Source: Delphinus delphis (Eukaryota; Chordata; Mammalia; Artiodactyla; Delphinidae). From it: a stretch of DNA of 64,000 bases. Positions 36,421 to 48,021 of the stretch are shown here, one piece after another (position 1 is the stretch's first letter; every line of letters begins with the position of its first letter). The position numbers and the translations under genes are program-made. The notes beneath the pieces were generated by a model, which had not been told where the DNA came from, did not search any database, and saw only the letters and a program-made list of their open reading frames with translations. The stretch is from positions 49,755,600-49,819,599 of the forward strand of contig NC_082702.1 of assembly GCF_949987515.2 (NCBI RefSeq), in the 5' to 3' direction.

Positions 36421-37140
36421 ACCGTGAGCGTTTGCCTCGCGGACTGGAGTTTGGAAATGCGTACACGGACCCGAAGGCTGAAGGTCCTAGATGTGCGATG
36501 AGAGGCGACGTTTAGATTAACTAGAAGATGCGACCCTCGGCCATAACACCCCCAAATCCTTCTGGTGCTTGCCCTGCAGACCTGGTACCCCCAGAAGGGA
36601 GTGCCGCCTCCTAAAGTCTGCTTTCCTTGAGGAAAAAAAGGACCAAGTGGACCTGGTCCTCTCTTTACAGAGGTGAAAGCTCTGGCCACCCCGTCCCACT
36701 GTAATCAGCAGAAGCTCTGCCTGTAGAGGACATCTGCATCATCGAGCCAGAGGGAGAAGGGAAGATGCCGTTTATAAATATTGAAGCGGCAGGAAGAAGG
36801 GGCACCGAGGCCGAGCTGCTTTCACACGCGTGCCGTTCCAAAACGGCTTCTAATGGATACGTATAAGGTGGTGTCCCCCGCGCAGCCCCTCGCCCCCCGA
36901 CTCTAACGCTGTCTGCGCTGCTTTTCTGAAAACACGCAGTCGGTAACTTAGCTGGCTTTTAACAGAATTACCTGATGTGATTCGTTCGTCCCTTTTGGCT
37001 ACAAGAGAGTAGACCACGGAGCGAGTTGGATATGAATGCGGCCACCTGCATGCTTCGGGCACTGAACGGACAGGGACGTCCATTCCCCGCTTTGGACCTG
37101 CGTGTCCGAGTTGGCCTCACTCTGCCCCTCGTTACGGACC
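36421..37140. promoter_or_regulatory. CpG-rich, island-like patch within intron 5
   Basis: By hand count, 36781-37140 holds 29 CpG in 360 bp with about 57% G+C (98 G, 107 C). That gives an observed/expected ratio near 1.0, when bulk mammalian DNA is about 0.2. The sub-stretch 36421-36540 has about 12 more CpG. Between them (36541-36780) CpG is sparse. I recognise no repeat family that would explain it. It could be an alternative promoter, an enhancer or a germline-unmethylated element. Function is not shown by sequence. Confidence 0.5.
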
Positions 37141-38292
37141 ACTCTTTCCTCCTGTTAGGACCTCGCTTCCAGAAGCAGTCCTGGTGAAGCTGTCAGAAAA
37201 GCCCTGGAAACCTCACAGGACAGGCACGCCTGACTCTTTTCTTTTTCTGAATCTCTCGCAATCTCAGTCTGTCTGTCTGTCTACCTCTGTCTCTCTTTCT
37301 TTGTACTCCATAGTGACTACCAGGCCACTGTCTGGAATAAAGGGCTTGGGTGGTAAGTTGTAGCACTAATCTGATACATGCTACTGGCCTGAATTCTTTG
37401 CATTAATTCAGAAGTTGTAATTCAGAAGTTGGGCTGTTGTCTCTCAAAGACATCTTCAGGCTTATTTTATGCTGTTTGGGCTCCAGAATCAATTGGAGTT
37501 TGCACCTCTATAATGACCCAGATCTCATTTCTGCTTGCCAACAGTATGATTCTCCTTCCCTGGTAAAAGGTAGCATGGAGCAGTCAGCCGCACTGACACT
37601 TGAAGTTGTGAGAGAACAGTCTTACCAAGTGATTTCCAGTGTATGACACAGATCCACATCGGGTGCCCCCGACTGACAGGGGGCTGTGGCCCATTTAGTA
37701 AATAAAGTAAATCGAAGCTCCTTTCATCCAGTGGCCTTACTGTCTCCGAGGAAATCATTATAATCTACATCCATCATGTGGAAGGAGAAAGAATGTAGGG
37801 AACCCATCTCACGTGAGGAGAAGCCCAGGAGCGCCACACTCTTCTACTCACAGGCCATTGGTGGAAACCTAGAGGCCCCGCCCCACCGCACTGCAGCCTG
37901 GAAAACGTAGTTCCTGCCTGGTCGGTCTCTTCTCAGCACAGCCCCATACTGTGGACCAGGGAGAACTGGTTTGGGAGGTGCTGGTTCTCTCTATCCACAC
38001 TATTTTATACACCATAGAGGTGATTCTTAAATTCTAGTTGGTTTCTGCCTTTAACGTGTGAATTTAAGTCCATTTTTATTTCTTGTGATTATGTATATAC
38101 CTGTACTGGTTTCTGAATTTCATTTTGTGTTTCCTCTCTACCAAGTGTCCAAGTGTTTTCCTTTATTACTAAATTTTAATTCTTTCTTGGATATTATTTT
38201 TGCATTTATCCAGTTTCTTTATATCCACTGTACCCCATGCATCATTTTTTTTTTTTTTGATCCTGCTGCTGCTGGTTTGGAAGCTAAACTAA

Positions 38293-38347
38293 CTTTCTTC
38301 TTCTTCTTCCCCCTCCCCTCCCCTCCCCTCCCCTCCCCTCCCCTCCT
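38293..38347. repeat. Uninterrupted polypyrimidine tract, (CTT)n then (CCCCT)n
   Basis: Fifty-five consecutive C/T bases: CTT units up to about 38308, then CCCCT units repeated about seven times. The minus strand carries repeated GGGGA. Further pyrimidine-rich sequence continues to about 38400. Confidence 0.95.
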
Positions 38348-38664
38348 GGCCTAGTCCTCTCCCTCCCCTTCCTCCCCTTTTCTTTTCCCTCCCTCTCTTC
38401 TGATATTTTTCTTTCTTCTGGAAATTTTCACGTACATATCTAAATTTTCTCTTACTTAGTATAAAACTGTTTACTGTCTCTATCATTTTAACCAGCAAAA
38501 ATACATGATTCAATGGCTCCATGAAATCCCTGCCCCCCCCCCAAAAAAAAAAAACAACCTTTGTTATTGTTTCAATTCTGTCTTCAGTTACTTTTTAAGA
38601 GTAATTTACTTGGTCTTGTAGCTAACGTAAAAGATGCACAACGTTTGGGGATAACTTGACTGTG

Positions 38665-38668
<4 letters not shown>

Positions 38669-38722
<54 letters not shown>
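38669..38722. repeat. (GT)27 microsatellite
   Basis: Fifty-four bases of perfect GT, the longest pure dinucleotide run in the window. Confidence 0.97.
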
Positions 38723-38724
<2 letters not shown>

Positions 38725-39179
38725 TATGTTGAGTTCTCATCTTCCCTTCCTTTCTGGGTGTTTTCATTGGAACTTATTAGAGCCTTCTTAGGCGGATGCC
38801 ACTTAAGCAGGAAACCTCATTTCTCTTGGAAGCACATATACTCTTAATCTTTTCTAGTTTATCTGTTGAATATCCTGCTTGGCTTCTGCAGAACCTCTGA
38901 AAGATTTCTCTCTTTCAATTCACCCATAAATTAAAAATAACCGTCGTGGTCAGTCCCCAAGCGTGATGATACTATTACATGTTTACTGCATGTTCTGCAT
39001 ACCAGGCTCACATCTGTCATCATGCAGTGCGGCCAATTTCTGAGAGGCAGGCCCTCGGCCAGCCATTCTGATGCACCAGGAGGAAAGCCTGACTCTCTAA
39101 ATGGCTTATGGGAAATCGTTGCTGCCAACATCACTAACATGATTTTATTTCTACTTACAAATTTGTCCCAAGTTTGGTG

Positions 39180-39290
39180 GTGTGTTATTTATTCATTCAT
39201 CCATTTTCTAAATTAAAGCCTGTCTTGAAAACCTACTCTGTGCCACTCACTTTGTACCAGGAATCAGACACAGAGATATGAGACTGTGCA
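39180..39290 (-). mobile_element. L2 3' end fragment
   Basis: TTATTCATTCATCCATTTTC, CTACTCTGTGCCACTCAC and ACCAGGAATCAGACACAGAG are in the order of a reverse-strand L2 3' end. Confidence 0.65.
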
Positions 39291-39354
39291 TTTTAATTTA
39301 CTTTAACTGTCAATGTGAATTATTGGTGGTTTTGGTTTTCTTTCATAGTCTCCT

Positions 39355-39560
39355 GCAGTGTTCTTGGGAATAGACATTGATACAACCTTTTAGGAGGACA
39401 CCCAGTAAAAATCTATCAAAGTTTAAAATGTAGATATCTCTTTACTTAGCAGTTCTACTTCCAGGAACTTATCCTCTAGAAAAAAACAATCATTTATTGC
39501 GAAACATAGGTATTGCAGCATTGCTTTTAGTAACAAAAACCTTGAAACTACGTAAAATAA
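39355..39560 (+). mobile_element. L1M 3' fragment, sense, part 1
   Basis: ATTGATACAACCTTTTAGG, CTATCAAAGTTTAAAATGTA, GCAGTTCTACTTCCAGGAAC and CAGCATTGCTTTTAGTAAC correspond to an L1M 3' region in forward sense. A MIR-like piece follows, and more L1-like sequence resumes after it. Confidence 0.72.
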
Positions 39561-39574
39561 TATTAATTACAACA

Positions 39575-39750
39575 ACAGCAGTAGTTAACAGTTAGAGCAT
39601 ATCTGTTTAAGGTGCTTTCCATGGTTATTATCTCACTGAATTCTCACAGTAATCCCCAGGAGGAGGTTCTTCTATTATTTCTATGTTTACAGATAAGGAA
39701 GGTCAGGCATCGGGAATTTAAGTAAAAAGTTCACAAGGCTAGTGAAGGGT
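39575..39750 (-). mobile_element. MIR
   Basis: TGGTTATTATCTCACTGAAT, CTCACAGTAATCCCCAGGAG and GTTTACAGATAAGGAAGGTC follow reverse-strand MIR, within the interrupted L1M. Confidence 0.72.
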
Positions 39751-39779
39751 GTGGAGGGCTGAGGAATCTAAAGGGGATA

Positions 39780-40115
39780 ATAAATTCTTGAACAGCCCTA
39801 CAATGGGCTAAACCTACTGGTTGGAAAGAATGTGGGTGGAGTCTGTTTAGATGTATTCAATTATGTGTTCACTGGGAAAACCCAGATGATATAATAACCC
39901 GTGAAGTACGATACTATGTTTGTAGAAATGTATTATGGCCCAGTGTTTTTATATGTGTAGAAAATGTACTCTGGAAGGATTTGCATCACTGTCACTCTGT
40001 TTATCTTGGGGCAGAGGGATTCCGGAGATATTTTCACTTGATACATTATCCACTTCTGTATTATTTATACTTTCACTAGTGAGCCAGTTTTATTTTTATA
40101 AATAAGGATGAATTT
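39780..40115 (+). mobile_element. L1M 3' fragment, sense, part 2
   Basis: TAAATTCTTGAACAGCCCTA, CAATGGGCTAAACC-like sequence, GGAAAACCCAGATGATATAA and CTTTCACTAGTGAGCCAG fit the continuation of the L1M at 39355, interrupted by a MIR. The join is an inference. Confidence 0.55.
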
Positions 40116-40141
40116 AAGTCGCTGAAGCCCACTTAGGGTGA

Positions 40142-40352
40142 ATCGCGGTTCCTCTCACTAAACTCACACAGGCAGCCTCGGCACCGTTGCCGTCTGGGGG
40201 CAGTTGTAGGATGTTCAGCATCCCTGGCCTCTACCCACTAGATACCAGTAGCCCCCCACCCCCCAACAAATTGTGACCACCAGAAATGTCTCCGACCTTG
40301 CCGGATGTCCCCTGGGGGTGGCGTGTCCCTGGATGAGAAGCCCTGGGGCAGA
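40142..40352 (-). mobile_element. MER5A-like hAT-Charlie element
   Basis: The reverse-strand consensus can be followed through GTAGGATGTTCAGCATCC, CTGGCCTCTACCCACTAGAT, GCCAGTAGC-like CCAGTAGCCCCCC, AAATGTCTCCGACCTTGCC and GATGTCCCCTGGGGG. Length is near the full ~190-bp MER5A plus small insertions. Outer ends are degraded. Confidence 0.88.
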
Positions 40353-40361
40353 CACTGGCCT

Positions 40362-40413
40362 GTTAGTGTGTGTTCCTCTGCATCCTGGTTAGTGTGTGTT
40401 CCTCCGCATCCTG
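40362..40413. repeat. 26-bp tandem duplication
   Basis: GTTAGTGTGTGTTCCTCTGC plus ATCCTG is repeated once immediately, with a single T-to-C difference. It begins about 10 bp after the MER5A piece. Confidence 0.93.
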
Positions 40414-43400
40414 AGGGTGGTAATGAAGAGAGTCTCTCTCCATCTGAGCATCTTTCAGACTTCACAGGTCCTTCATGTGGAATTCAGAAGCTTTTCAACC
40501 ACAGCAGACAAATCTTGTTTGTCTCTCGCTAGTCAATTTAACTAACCACCGTTGACCTCTCAGCAGATAATCAACAGGTCCCACATCTCTATGTTTTAAA
40601 CTATGCACCGTTCTGAATCTTGTGGGGTGGGGGACACTGATTTTTCTTTTATCAGCAACTTCCCCAAAGAAGGGGCTTCCAGTGCCCTTTCCTTAACAAG
40701 TTTCATTAAGGACCCCACCTATTAAATATTCAAAATATATAGACTGTTCCTGTTGAGCATCTAATTATACAGTAAATTAGCTGATGTCCAGTCTGTTGCC
40801 TTTAAAGCACAGCGTTGATGTTTCCAGTACTTACATAAGATATAGGGCCTGTTTATTAAGAGTCTTCAACTGTATATAAAACTAGAACAGTCAAAAGTAA
40901 TGGTGTCTACTGAAGGATTCTTTATCATATGAATTTACCTTTAGTCATCTATTATTTATTTCAGCTATTTTATATGCCATTATAATAAATATTATGACAG
41001 AGAAAGCTTTTACGCTTCGACTTACTGTGCTAGTCTTTACTTGCCTACAATCCTTCAGGAAAATGTAGCCGTGCCTTACCTATAGTTAATGTAAATCATC
41101 ACTTACATTAGAATGAAAAATTCACTATGAAAAAAAGGCTCTTTCTTCAATAGCAAGGCATAAATGCCCGATCATGTTGACTGCCAAACTCCCGTGCCAT
41201 TTGCTGTCCTTCCTGAAACTGTTTTTAAGCTGCAAAGTGAATACATCTCATAGAGGGAAGTTGGAAGGTTTTCGGATATTTTCACTCTCTTGTTTGTTTC
41301 TGGCGAGATAAGCATTGTTTTATCCAGAGTGCAAAATAGTGCCTATTACCGTCTAAGCATTTTTAATAGTTTTGCTTCACGTGGAGCGTTAACTCATATA
41401 CCAAATTAAATGAGTCGTTATCCGGTGCAGTTCCTCCTTGAATCAGCCTCACAATTACCTGTAGATACTGATACAGTTATTCTGCAAGTTGAGTTCCAGC
41501 CACCCAAGGCAGAAATTCTGACCTGTATATAACGAAGAAAGCGTGGTCACGATTTTCTCATTAGGGATGTTTACGAATTTAGTGGGGAAGGCAGAGTTGA
41601 AGGGGACTCGTGAGGGCTCAGGAGTGAAGGCTGCTGCCTGATGGTTGATCTGACAAAATCAACCCCTCTCCTTCAAGGCTGTAAGGAAAACTCCAGGGGT
41701 TTGCCAAGGATCATTTTTGGTTTGGTTCCCTATTTCGAAATTGGACTCTTCCCTAAGAGCATTTTCCTTGTTGAAGGCACAGTGGTGTACAGATTGGTAC
41801 AGGTGTGCAGAGCCGTAAAAGAGACTCTTAAACTCTGCTTTCTCCTTGGGGAGAAATGCTTTTTCAGAAAGAGCATGTATCAGTACGTCCTTTTAATCTT
41901 TAGGCTTGTCCCAAGGTTGGGCAAACTCCCCATCAGGCTCGCTCACGATGCTGGTTTGGGTTATTCTCCTGAGAGGTACAAGAGCTGAAAGGAGATGCAA
42001 GTCTCTATCTATTCCTGCATTTCCCAGCGAAAATGCCGCCACCCGTGGCCACCATTAACATCACTTAAAAGATACTGGAGAAATTGGTGTTGTGAAGTCC
42101 CGCATAGGATGTTGGTGAATTATGAAACCAGTGTGGTTAGGTCTGTATTGTAGTTCAGTGAATACTGTCATGTCAGTAACATGCTCAGCACCAGTGTCTC
42201 CTGCTGTTGTAAATGTGACAACTCGTATTTAAGGTTTCAGAACATAAAGTCAGGACCAAGTGAATGTAAAGTGGAAGGGTGAGAGGCATCGGTGTGACGC
42301 AGTTAGGGCCCATTGGATTAGAATTTGCAGGAGGCCGTTAGCAATAAGCTCTGAATGTAGATTATTGCCTTGGTTACATTTTCTCTTTCAGCACTAGGCT
42401 TCTCTTGTAAATTTGAAGTGTATGAAGTAAATATGATGCAAAAGAGACACAAACAGGAATACATAGAGGGTGTTACTTTCTTCATAGCTTCTCAGCGTCA
42501 TCTGTGGAAGAATATGCGGACAGGGCTACAGCGCGGTGTGGTACTCCAGTGAGGACACGAGCCCTGGAACCATCCCAACCAGTTGGGAACCTGGATCTGT
42601 GTCTGACTAGGCTGTGCCACTGAAACCATACCAGCCTCTGTTTTCTAGTCTGTGGAATGGGGGAAATGCTAGATACTTCAAAAGATTTTTTCCTATGACT
42701 CTTTAATGAAAAATAAATGCCAAGCTTGTCATAGATGCTCATTATTTTTTTGGCTCTGGTTATCAATAAATATATGTACATGAGAGCTTTTTTTTGGGAA
42801 ACCCTGAAACGAACTCTTCTCTAAGTGTAAGAGAGGGTAGGCACACACCCATCAAATTCACATAGATTGGCACCTTCACGGTACATGGTCAGTCTCACCC
42901 CTGTGGCTCCATAGGGTGAGTCCCCATCTGCTGAAAGAGAGTTTCCTCTGGGTGTGTTGGAGGCTGGGCTCCCTGCTCCCATTCATTCATCTGGGTTTCT
43001 CTATCCTTCCATCTCCAACAGTTGTTACCGTGTGCTCTTCTTTTTGACCAGCTCACAGGTGGCCCTTGTATCATAACAGGAGGAAGAGCTGATCTTACCT
43101 GCTACTAGGCTAGGATTGAGTAGAAAGAGCGCAGTGGGGATGCTTTGGTCCAGTTGAGTGGAGGAGACAAGACTCCTGGACTAGATGAGAGTATTTTGAA
43201 GTGTGCCCACCTGAGTTCACCTTGAGGTCCCATCACACACAACAGCTTGGTTCCCAGACCAGCTACTTTTGGTTCATTACAGGATAGTGGAGAAAAGTCA
43301 TCGATATACTCTAGCTAATTCATAGTTTACAATTCATAATGGTTTTTAAGGAATAATCTGTTTTTTAAATATGTTTGGTCGCTTGAAATTATTTATATAC

Positions 43401-43774
43401 AGCTTTCCAAAGGCCTATTACCATTAGATGTTATCTTTTTTGTTCTTCCATTGATGGTAAGCGGATTATGGGTGTGAGATATTTCCTCTTACGTGGTGTT
43501 GCAATGATGGGGAATAAAAGAAAAGAAGTAAAGGAGGTGGGATCTTTGGAATATATGTGTACCTTTAGAGGCAGAGTTAGTGAATGAATGAGTGAATGAG
43601 TTCACTCTTGTAAATATTGTCTCTCTTATTGTGGACCAGGAACGGGACAGCATGCTGCCTCGGTACGAGGCTATTACAGATCTGGTGGTTTCCCCTGGGA
43701 TTGGCCTTGGTGTGAAGGCCTCTGAGGGGCATGAGGACGGGTGGGCCATGTGGGCATTGTGGAGTATGCAGTAG
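40414..43774. other. WWOX: Repeat-poor intronic block
   Basis: Apart from one faint MIR at 42590, no repeat was recognised in 3.3 kb. 40700-41400 is AT-rich. This is the longest repeat-poor block I see. Confidence 0.55.
42590..42765 (+). mobile_element. MIR fragment
   Basis: CTCTGTTTTCTAGTCTGTGG, AATGGGGGAAATGCTAG and TAATGAAAAATAAATGCC retain forward MIR order, diverged. Confidence 0.55.
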
Positions 43775-43925
43775 GGATTAAAATCATGGCTTGGGGTGAA
43801 TTGTGGTTCTGCCAGTTACTACCTGCATGAAGATATGCAGTCACTTTATGAACTTAATTTTCTCCATCCGTGAAATGGGCGGGTGATAATAGCTGCCCAC
43901 AGAGGGTTACTGTAAGGAAGGAGGG
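43775..43925 (+). mobile_element. MIR fragment
   Basis: GGTTCTGCCAGTTACTACC, TTTCTCCATCCGTGAAATG and GAGGGTTACTGTAAGGA match forward MIR. Confidence 0.72.
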
Positions 43926-44099
43926 TACTGTGGGGCGAGGGCTCACATGGCCAGGTTCTCAGATTGCTGCCATCGGCCAGTTGGGCCCCGTTCACCTGTC
44001 TCAGTGAAGAGTGAAGCAGTTCAGTGCAGATGGTGATGATGATGGTCATGATGGTGATGTTGTTGACAACAGTGCTAAAGACAACAACAAAAGCAGTCA

Positions 44100-44340
44100 G
44101 AGTAATACTGTTCCTTGGTAACAGTTACAGAATACTTCTCAGGTGTCAGGCGCTATTCTAAGGATTTTACATATATCACCTCATTTCCTGATAAAGCAGG
44201 TGCTCTTGTTTCCATCTTACAGAAGAGAAAACTGATTGCACAAGAAGTAACTTTCCCAGTTGGTAAGTGTTAGAAGTGGGATTTAGACCCAGGAGGTCCA
44301 GCTTGAGTCTATGGCCTTCACCATGGCCTTAACACCTTTC
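44100..44340 (-). mobile_element. MIR, near full length
   Basis: GGTGTCAGGCGCTATTCTAA, CATATATCACCTCATTTCC, CATCTTACAGAAGAGAAAAC and GAAGTGGGATTTAGACCCAG are reverse-strand MIR landmarks. Confidence 0.85.
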
Positions 44341-45418
44341 AGGTTCAGAACACTTACTGAGTTTGGAAACTGGGGTACCTTGGCCTCTGGGGGATTCGGT
44401 GAGCCTCCTTCCTCCTGCTCTGGGGTCATGTATCATCCATCCTCCGTCACAGAGCTGCTGTTCATACTTTGAGCTACTTCAGGTAAATTTGTGAAATAAA
44501 GAAGGGAGACTGCAATTGCTAATATGCTTTATGATTGAAAAACAAACAGGGGACATCACATTTTAGCAGTGGCCTTACAAATGATTATTATTATTTATGT
44601 GCCCCATATCTTATATACATCATACCTCATCTTTACCCTAATCGTGCAAGGCAAACGCACATTTTGGCATTGGTGCTAAGGCCCAGAGCAGTCACACAGC
44701 TCCCCTGAAGTCGCACTGTCAGCACTGTGGTCATGCTGGTCTGTGGTTCCGGGTCAGCCCAACTCTGCCGTCTCCCGTGGATGATAACATCTTCCCACTT
44801 CTCCCTTTAAATACCGCACAGTCCCTATATGGTTCCTTTGGTTTCAGGCGGTATCACATCTGAGTCATACTTGGCTAATTTATAGGCGTAAAACGGTATG
44901 AGAGATCACTGTTACATAACAACAGCAGGAACCCCTTTGATTCTGCATTTGCAGACTCCTGAATCACTAAGCCAGGTTTTCTGAACTTTATAAAGAACAA
45001 ACCAAGAAGACTTGGTCTGTTGAGAGTGTGGGTGGACTGTGGTGCCGCCGAGCGTCCCCTGACTTCCAGGGAAATGGAAGGAGAGCGTGTGGGTTGCTTC
45101 ATTCCTGTGTCTTTCTGGCTGAGCCTGGGTGTTGGGAGCAGGTGGGCTTCTCAACGACTTAGGCGTTGCCTGGTGCTTCGTGTGTGGAATGCCACCTGTG
45201 CAGCTCTCTTTGAAAGCGATGGGCGCCAGCATCTGTATACATAATTTAAAATAAATTTACATTCCTATTTTGCCTGAGATGATAAATTTGTGTACTGGTG
45301 TGATTAAAGAAAAGGGTGAGGATTTGGGGAAGGGTTGAGAGAGGCATTTTATAGCATTTTAAGATTCAAAGTTCTAGTAAGAAGTTGTTTCTGTTAACCA
45401 AAGCTAAGTGGATGGACG

Positions 45419-45465
45419 GTTGGCCGGCTGGCTGGATAGATGGATAGGTAGAGAGGAAGGGAAGA
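45419..45465. repeat. Imperfect GGCT/GGAT simple repeat
   Basis: GGTTGGCCGGCTGGCTGG then ATAGATGGATAGGTAGAG. Degenerate tetranucleotide repeat. Confidence 0.8.
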
Positions 45466-45669
45466 GGGGAGGGACCTTTGGAAAGCTAACAGTTAATATT
45501 GGGGTGGTGGGATTATAGATGCTTTCTTTTGGCCACGTTCATCTGTCATTTCTAAATTTTTCTATCACTAATGGAAAGTATGAAGCAGGAAGTGGCCTGA
45601 AATGAGCCTAGAGAGGTAGACGGGGCAAAATCATGGACTGAGTGTTAGTCGTTACTGTTATTCATTGTG

Positions 45670-46040
45670 CATATGTTTGCATTTCTGTTCTTGCTGGGCA
45701 TGCGGAGGGTTGCACCTTTTCGAAGCTAAGCACAGCCACAACACTTACTCTGCCAACAAAACGTGAGCACAAGTGACACGTGTCACCACTGGGTGGAAGC
45801 CTGTGACATTCCATGCGCACCTTGTCACATTCTCTTCCCTGCACTGTAGAGACTGGTGATGCTACAGAGGGAGGAGGCTCCACCTGATGGGGCCCCTGGC
45901 CAGCGACAATAAACAGGACCCTACTGACCTGAGATGGGCATGAAGCGTGAGCAAGTGATAATCGTCTGTTGTCTTAAGACATTGAGGTTTGGGGGCTGTT
46001 CCTTACTGAAGCTCATCCTGATCAATACGGAGGCACTTGC
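45670..46040 (+). mobile_element. Possible old LTR remnant
   Basis: CAATAAACAGGACCC followed by GTCTTAAGACATTGAGGTTT, GGGGGCTGTTCCTTACTG and CTGATCAATACGG resembles the 3' part of an ERVL/MaLR-type LTR (landmarks 'gccactgagtttggggg', 'actgatac'). The 5' half is not recognised. Could equally be unrelated single-copy DNA. Confidence 0.35.
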
Positions 46041-46219
46041 GTGAGCCACACTAAGGAATTAGGAGCGTATCTTGTTGGCTATTCCAAGCTACAAAAGCGT
46101 TTTAAGCTAGGACTTCGTGTATGGGCATCTGTTGCCAATCCATAGAGCACACTCTGGCCAAACAGCCTGAACTTTTCACATCCTGAGCGGCATATGCAGA
46201 TTAAACATCTTAAAAAAAA

Positions 46220-46545
46220 CTCCACGGTTCTTTAGTGGTGACGGAATAGTTCTGTATCTTGAATCTGTGCACGTGATAAAATGTCGTAGAATTATACACG
46301 CAGTTATTCCAAGTAAAAGGAACTGAGTGCGTCCCAGAACTGGTGAAATCCAAGTAATGTCTGCGGTCTAATAAATTACACTGTGACAGTGTCGATTTTC
46401 TAATTTTGATAATGTGCTATACTTGGGTAAGATGCCCCCTTCGGCGGATGCTAGGAGATGGGTACGTGGGCACTCTCACTACTATTTTTGCCACTTCCTG
46501 TGAGTCTATAATTCGTTCCAAATTAAAGTTAACGACAACAACAGC
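46220..46545 (+). mobile_element. L1M 3' end fragment, sense
   Basis: TAGTTCTGTATCTTGAATCT, GATTTTCTAATTTTGATAAT, CTACTATTTTTGCCACTTCC and TCGTTCCAAATTAAAGTTAA match the forward 3' end of an old L1, ending in an ACAACAACAGCAGCAAAA tail. Confidence 0.72.
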
Positions 46546-47818
46546 AGCAAAAGTGAGTTATACCAAGATAGTGAACTGTGGCCAGTCCCAGGTTCATAGG
46601 CAGACTCAGCGGGAAAGCTCACCTTGGCAGATGGGGCCTCGTGCTTTCACCTAGCAATCAGCAGCTTATCCCTCAGAAATGCTTTCTGTCTGCAGTCCGT
46701 CAGCCCCTGCCTTCTCATTTAGAGCATGCCCCACGATAAACATTTCTATCACATTAAGTTTGTCTGCCAATCGGAGGAGCAAACCCCCCAACCCACACAC
46801 ATCAACGCATACACACACCTTAATTCTAAAAGCTGTGTTTTTCCTTCACTGGACTTAACTGAATTGCGCACACAGTTTCTCTGCATTTCTCAGGGTCAGT
46901 AGCAGAAACAGGAAACCTGATACCGAGGGCAGGAGAATTACCTGAGTAATTGCGTGTGGACGTGAATCACTGTCCCCAGGAGCCTAGTAACACACAGCCT
47001 GTGGATTAGTCTGTTGAACTACTTGATGGCTTGTGACCCCTTGTTCCCCCTGGATGTGTATGGTCTGATTTTGTTCTTATTGGTAGTGGCAGCCCTGTGC
47101 TTTATCTTCAAGTGAAGGGGGAGGACCAGAAGACAGTTTACCACGTGTAAGTTGCACATTTAGAAGAACGTGCTGGCCCATTGGGCTGCGCCATCATTTT
47201 CATTGGAAATATTGCTTTGGGGTCACCATCTGGGAATGTTCTCCCTGTTTTATGGGGGAAGAATGAACATCCATTTTTCTGATATGTAGCCAGCGTATCC
47301 CTTGGGGTTTCCATCGGGGGCTCGGCTGAGAGGAGCAATGTCTTTACCACTCCTTCCTTAGTAGATGAAATAGTTGACTTTCCTCTTGTGATCCATTCAA
47401 AGTTCTGTAAGATTCTGCGTTGGCGGTGCGTGCCGTGCTCTGTGCCGGGAGAGGCTGGGGCCGGAGCGGGCAGGATGAGGGTGAAAGGCCACTTTACTCG
47501 CTCACTCGGAACATCAGATTGGGTAGTTGAGCATTTAGGAGGCATAAGAATCTATGGGGAAGACAAGTTAGCCTTTAGCAGACTTCCCACTCAGAAGAGG
47601 TTTTAGCCACAGATAAATATCCGTCATGCAGACAGAAAGCGGGGGGGGGGTGGTTTGCTCCCCATCTGGAGACCCAAGCGCTCTGCATGGGGTACAGTAT
47701 CACTCAAGTGCATCCTCTTCTCCTGGGGGAGTTTCCCTCCCTGTAGGATGAGGGGCGTGGCCTTGCCTTACCTGGACCCTCCAGGTGCAATACTTCCCTA
47801 ACAAAACCCATGTGTTGG

Positions 47819-48021
47819 GGCTTCCCTGGTGGCGCAGTGGTTGAGAGTCCGCCTGCCGATGCAGGGGACACGGGTTCGTGCCCCGGTCCAGGAAGATCAC
47901 ACATGCCGCGGAGCGGCTGGGCCCATGAGCCATGGCCGCTGAGTCTGCAAGTCCGGAGCCTGTGCTCCGCAGCGGGAGAGGCCACAACAGTGAGAGGCCC
48001 GCGTACCGCAAAAAAAAAAAC
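47819..48021 (+). mobile_element. CHR SINE, short form, with 12-bp target duplication
   Basis: This is a near-canonical copy: GGCTTCCCTGGTGGCGCAG, box B GGGTTCGTGCCCC, then GAGAGGCCACAACAGTGAG and GCGTACCGC before the A tail. The flanking repeat CCCATGTGTTGG is exact at 47807-47818 and 48022-48033. It lies about 1.8 kb upstream of exon 6. Confidence 0.96.
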
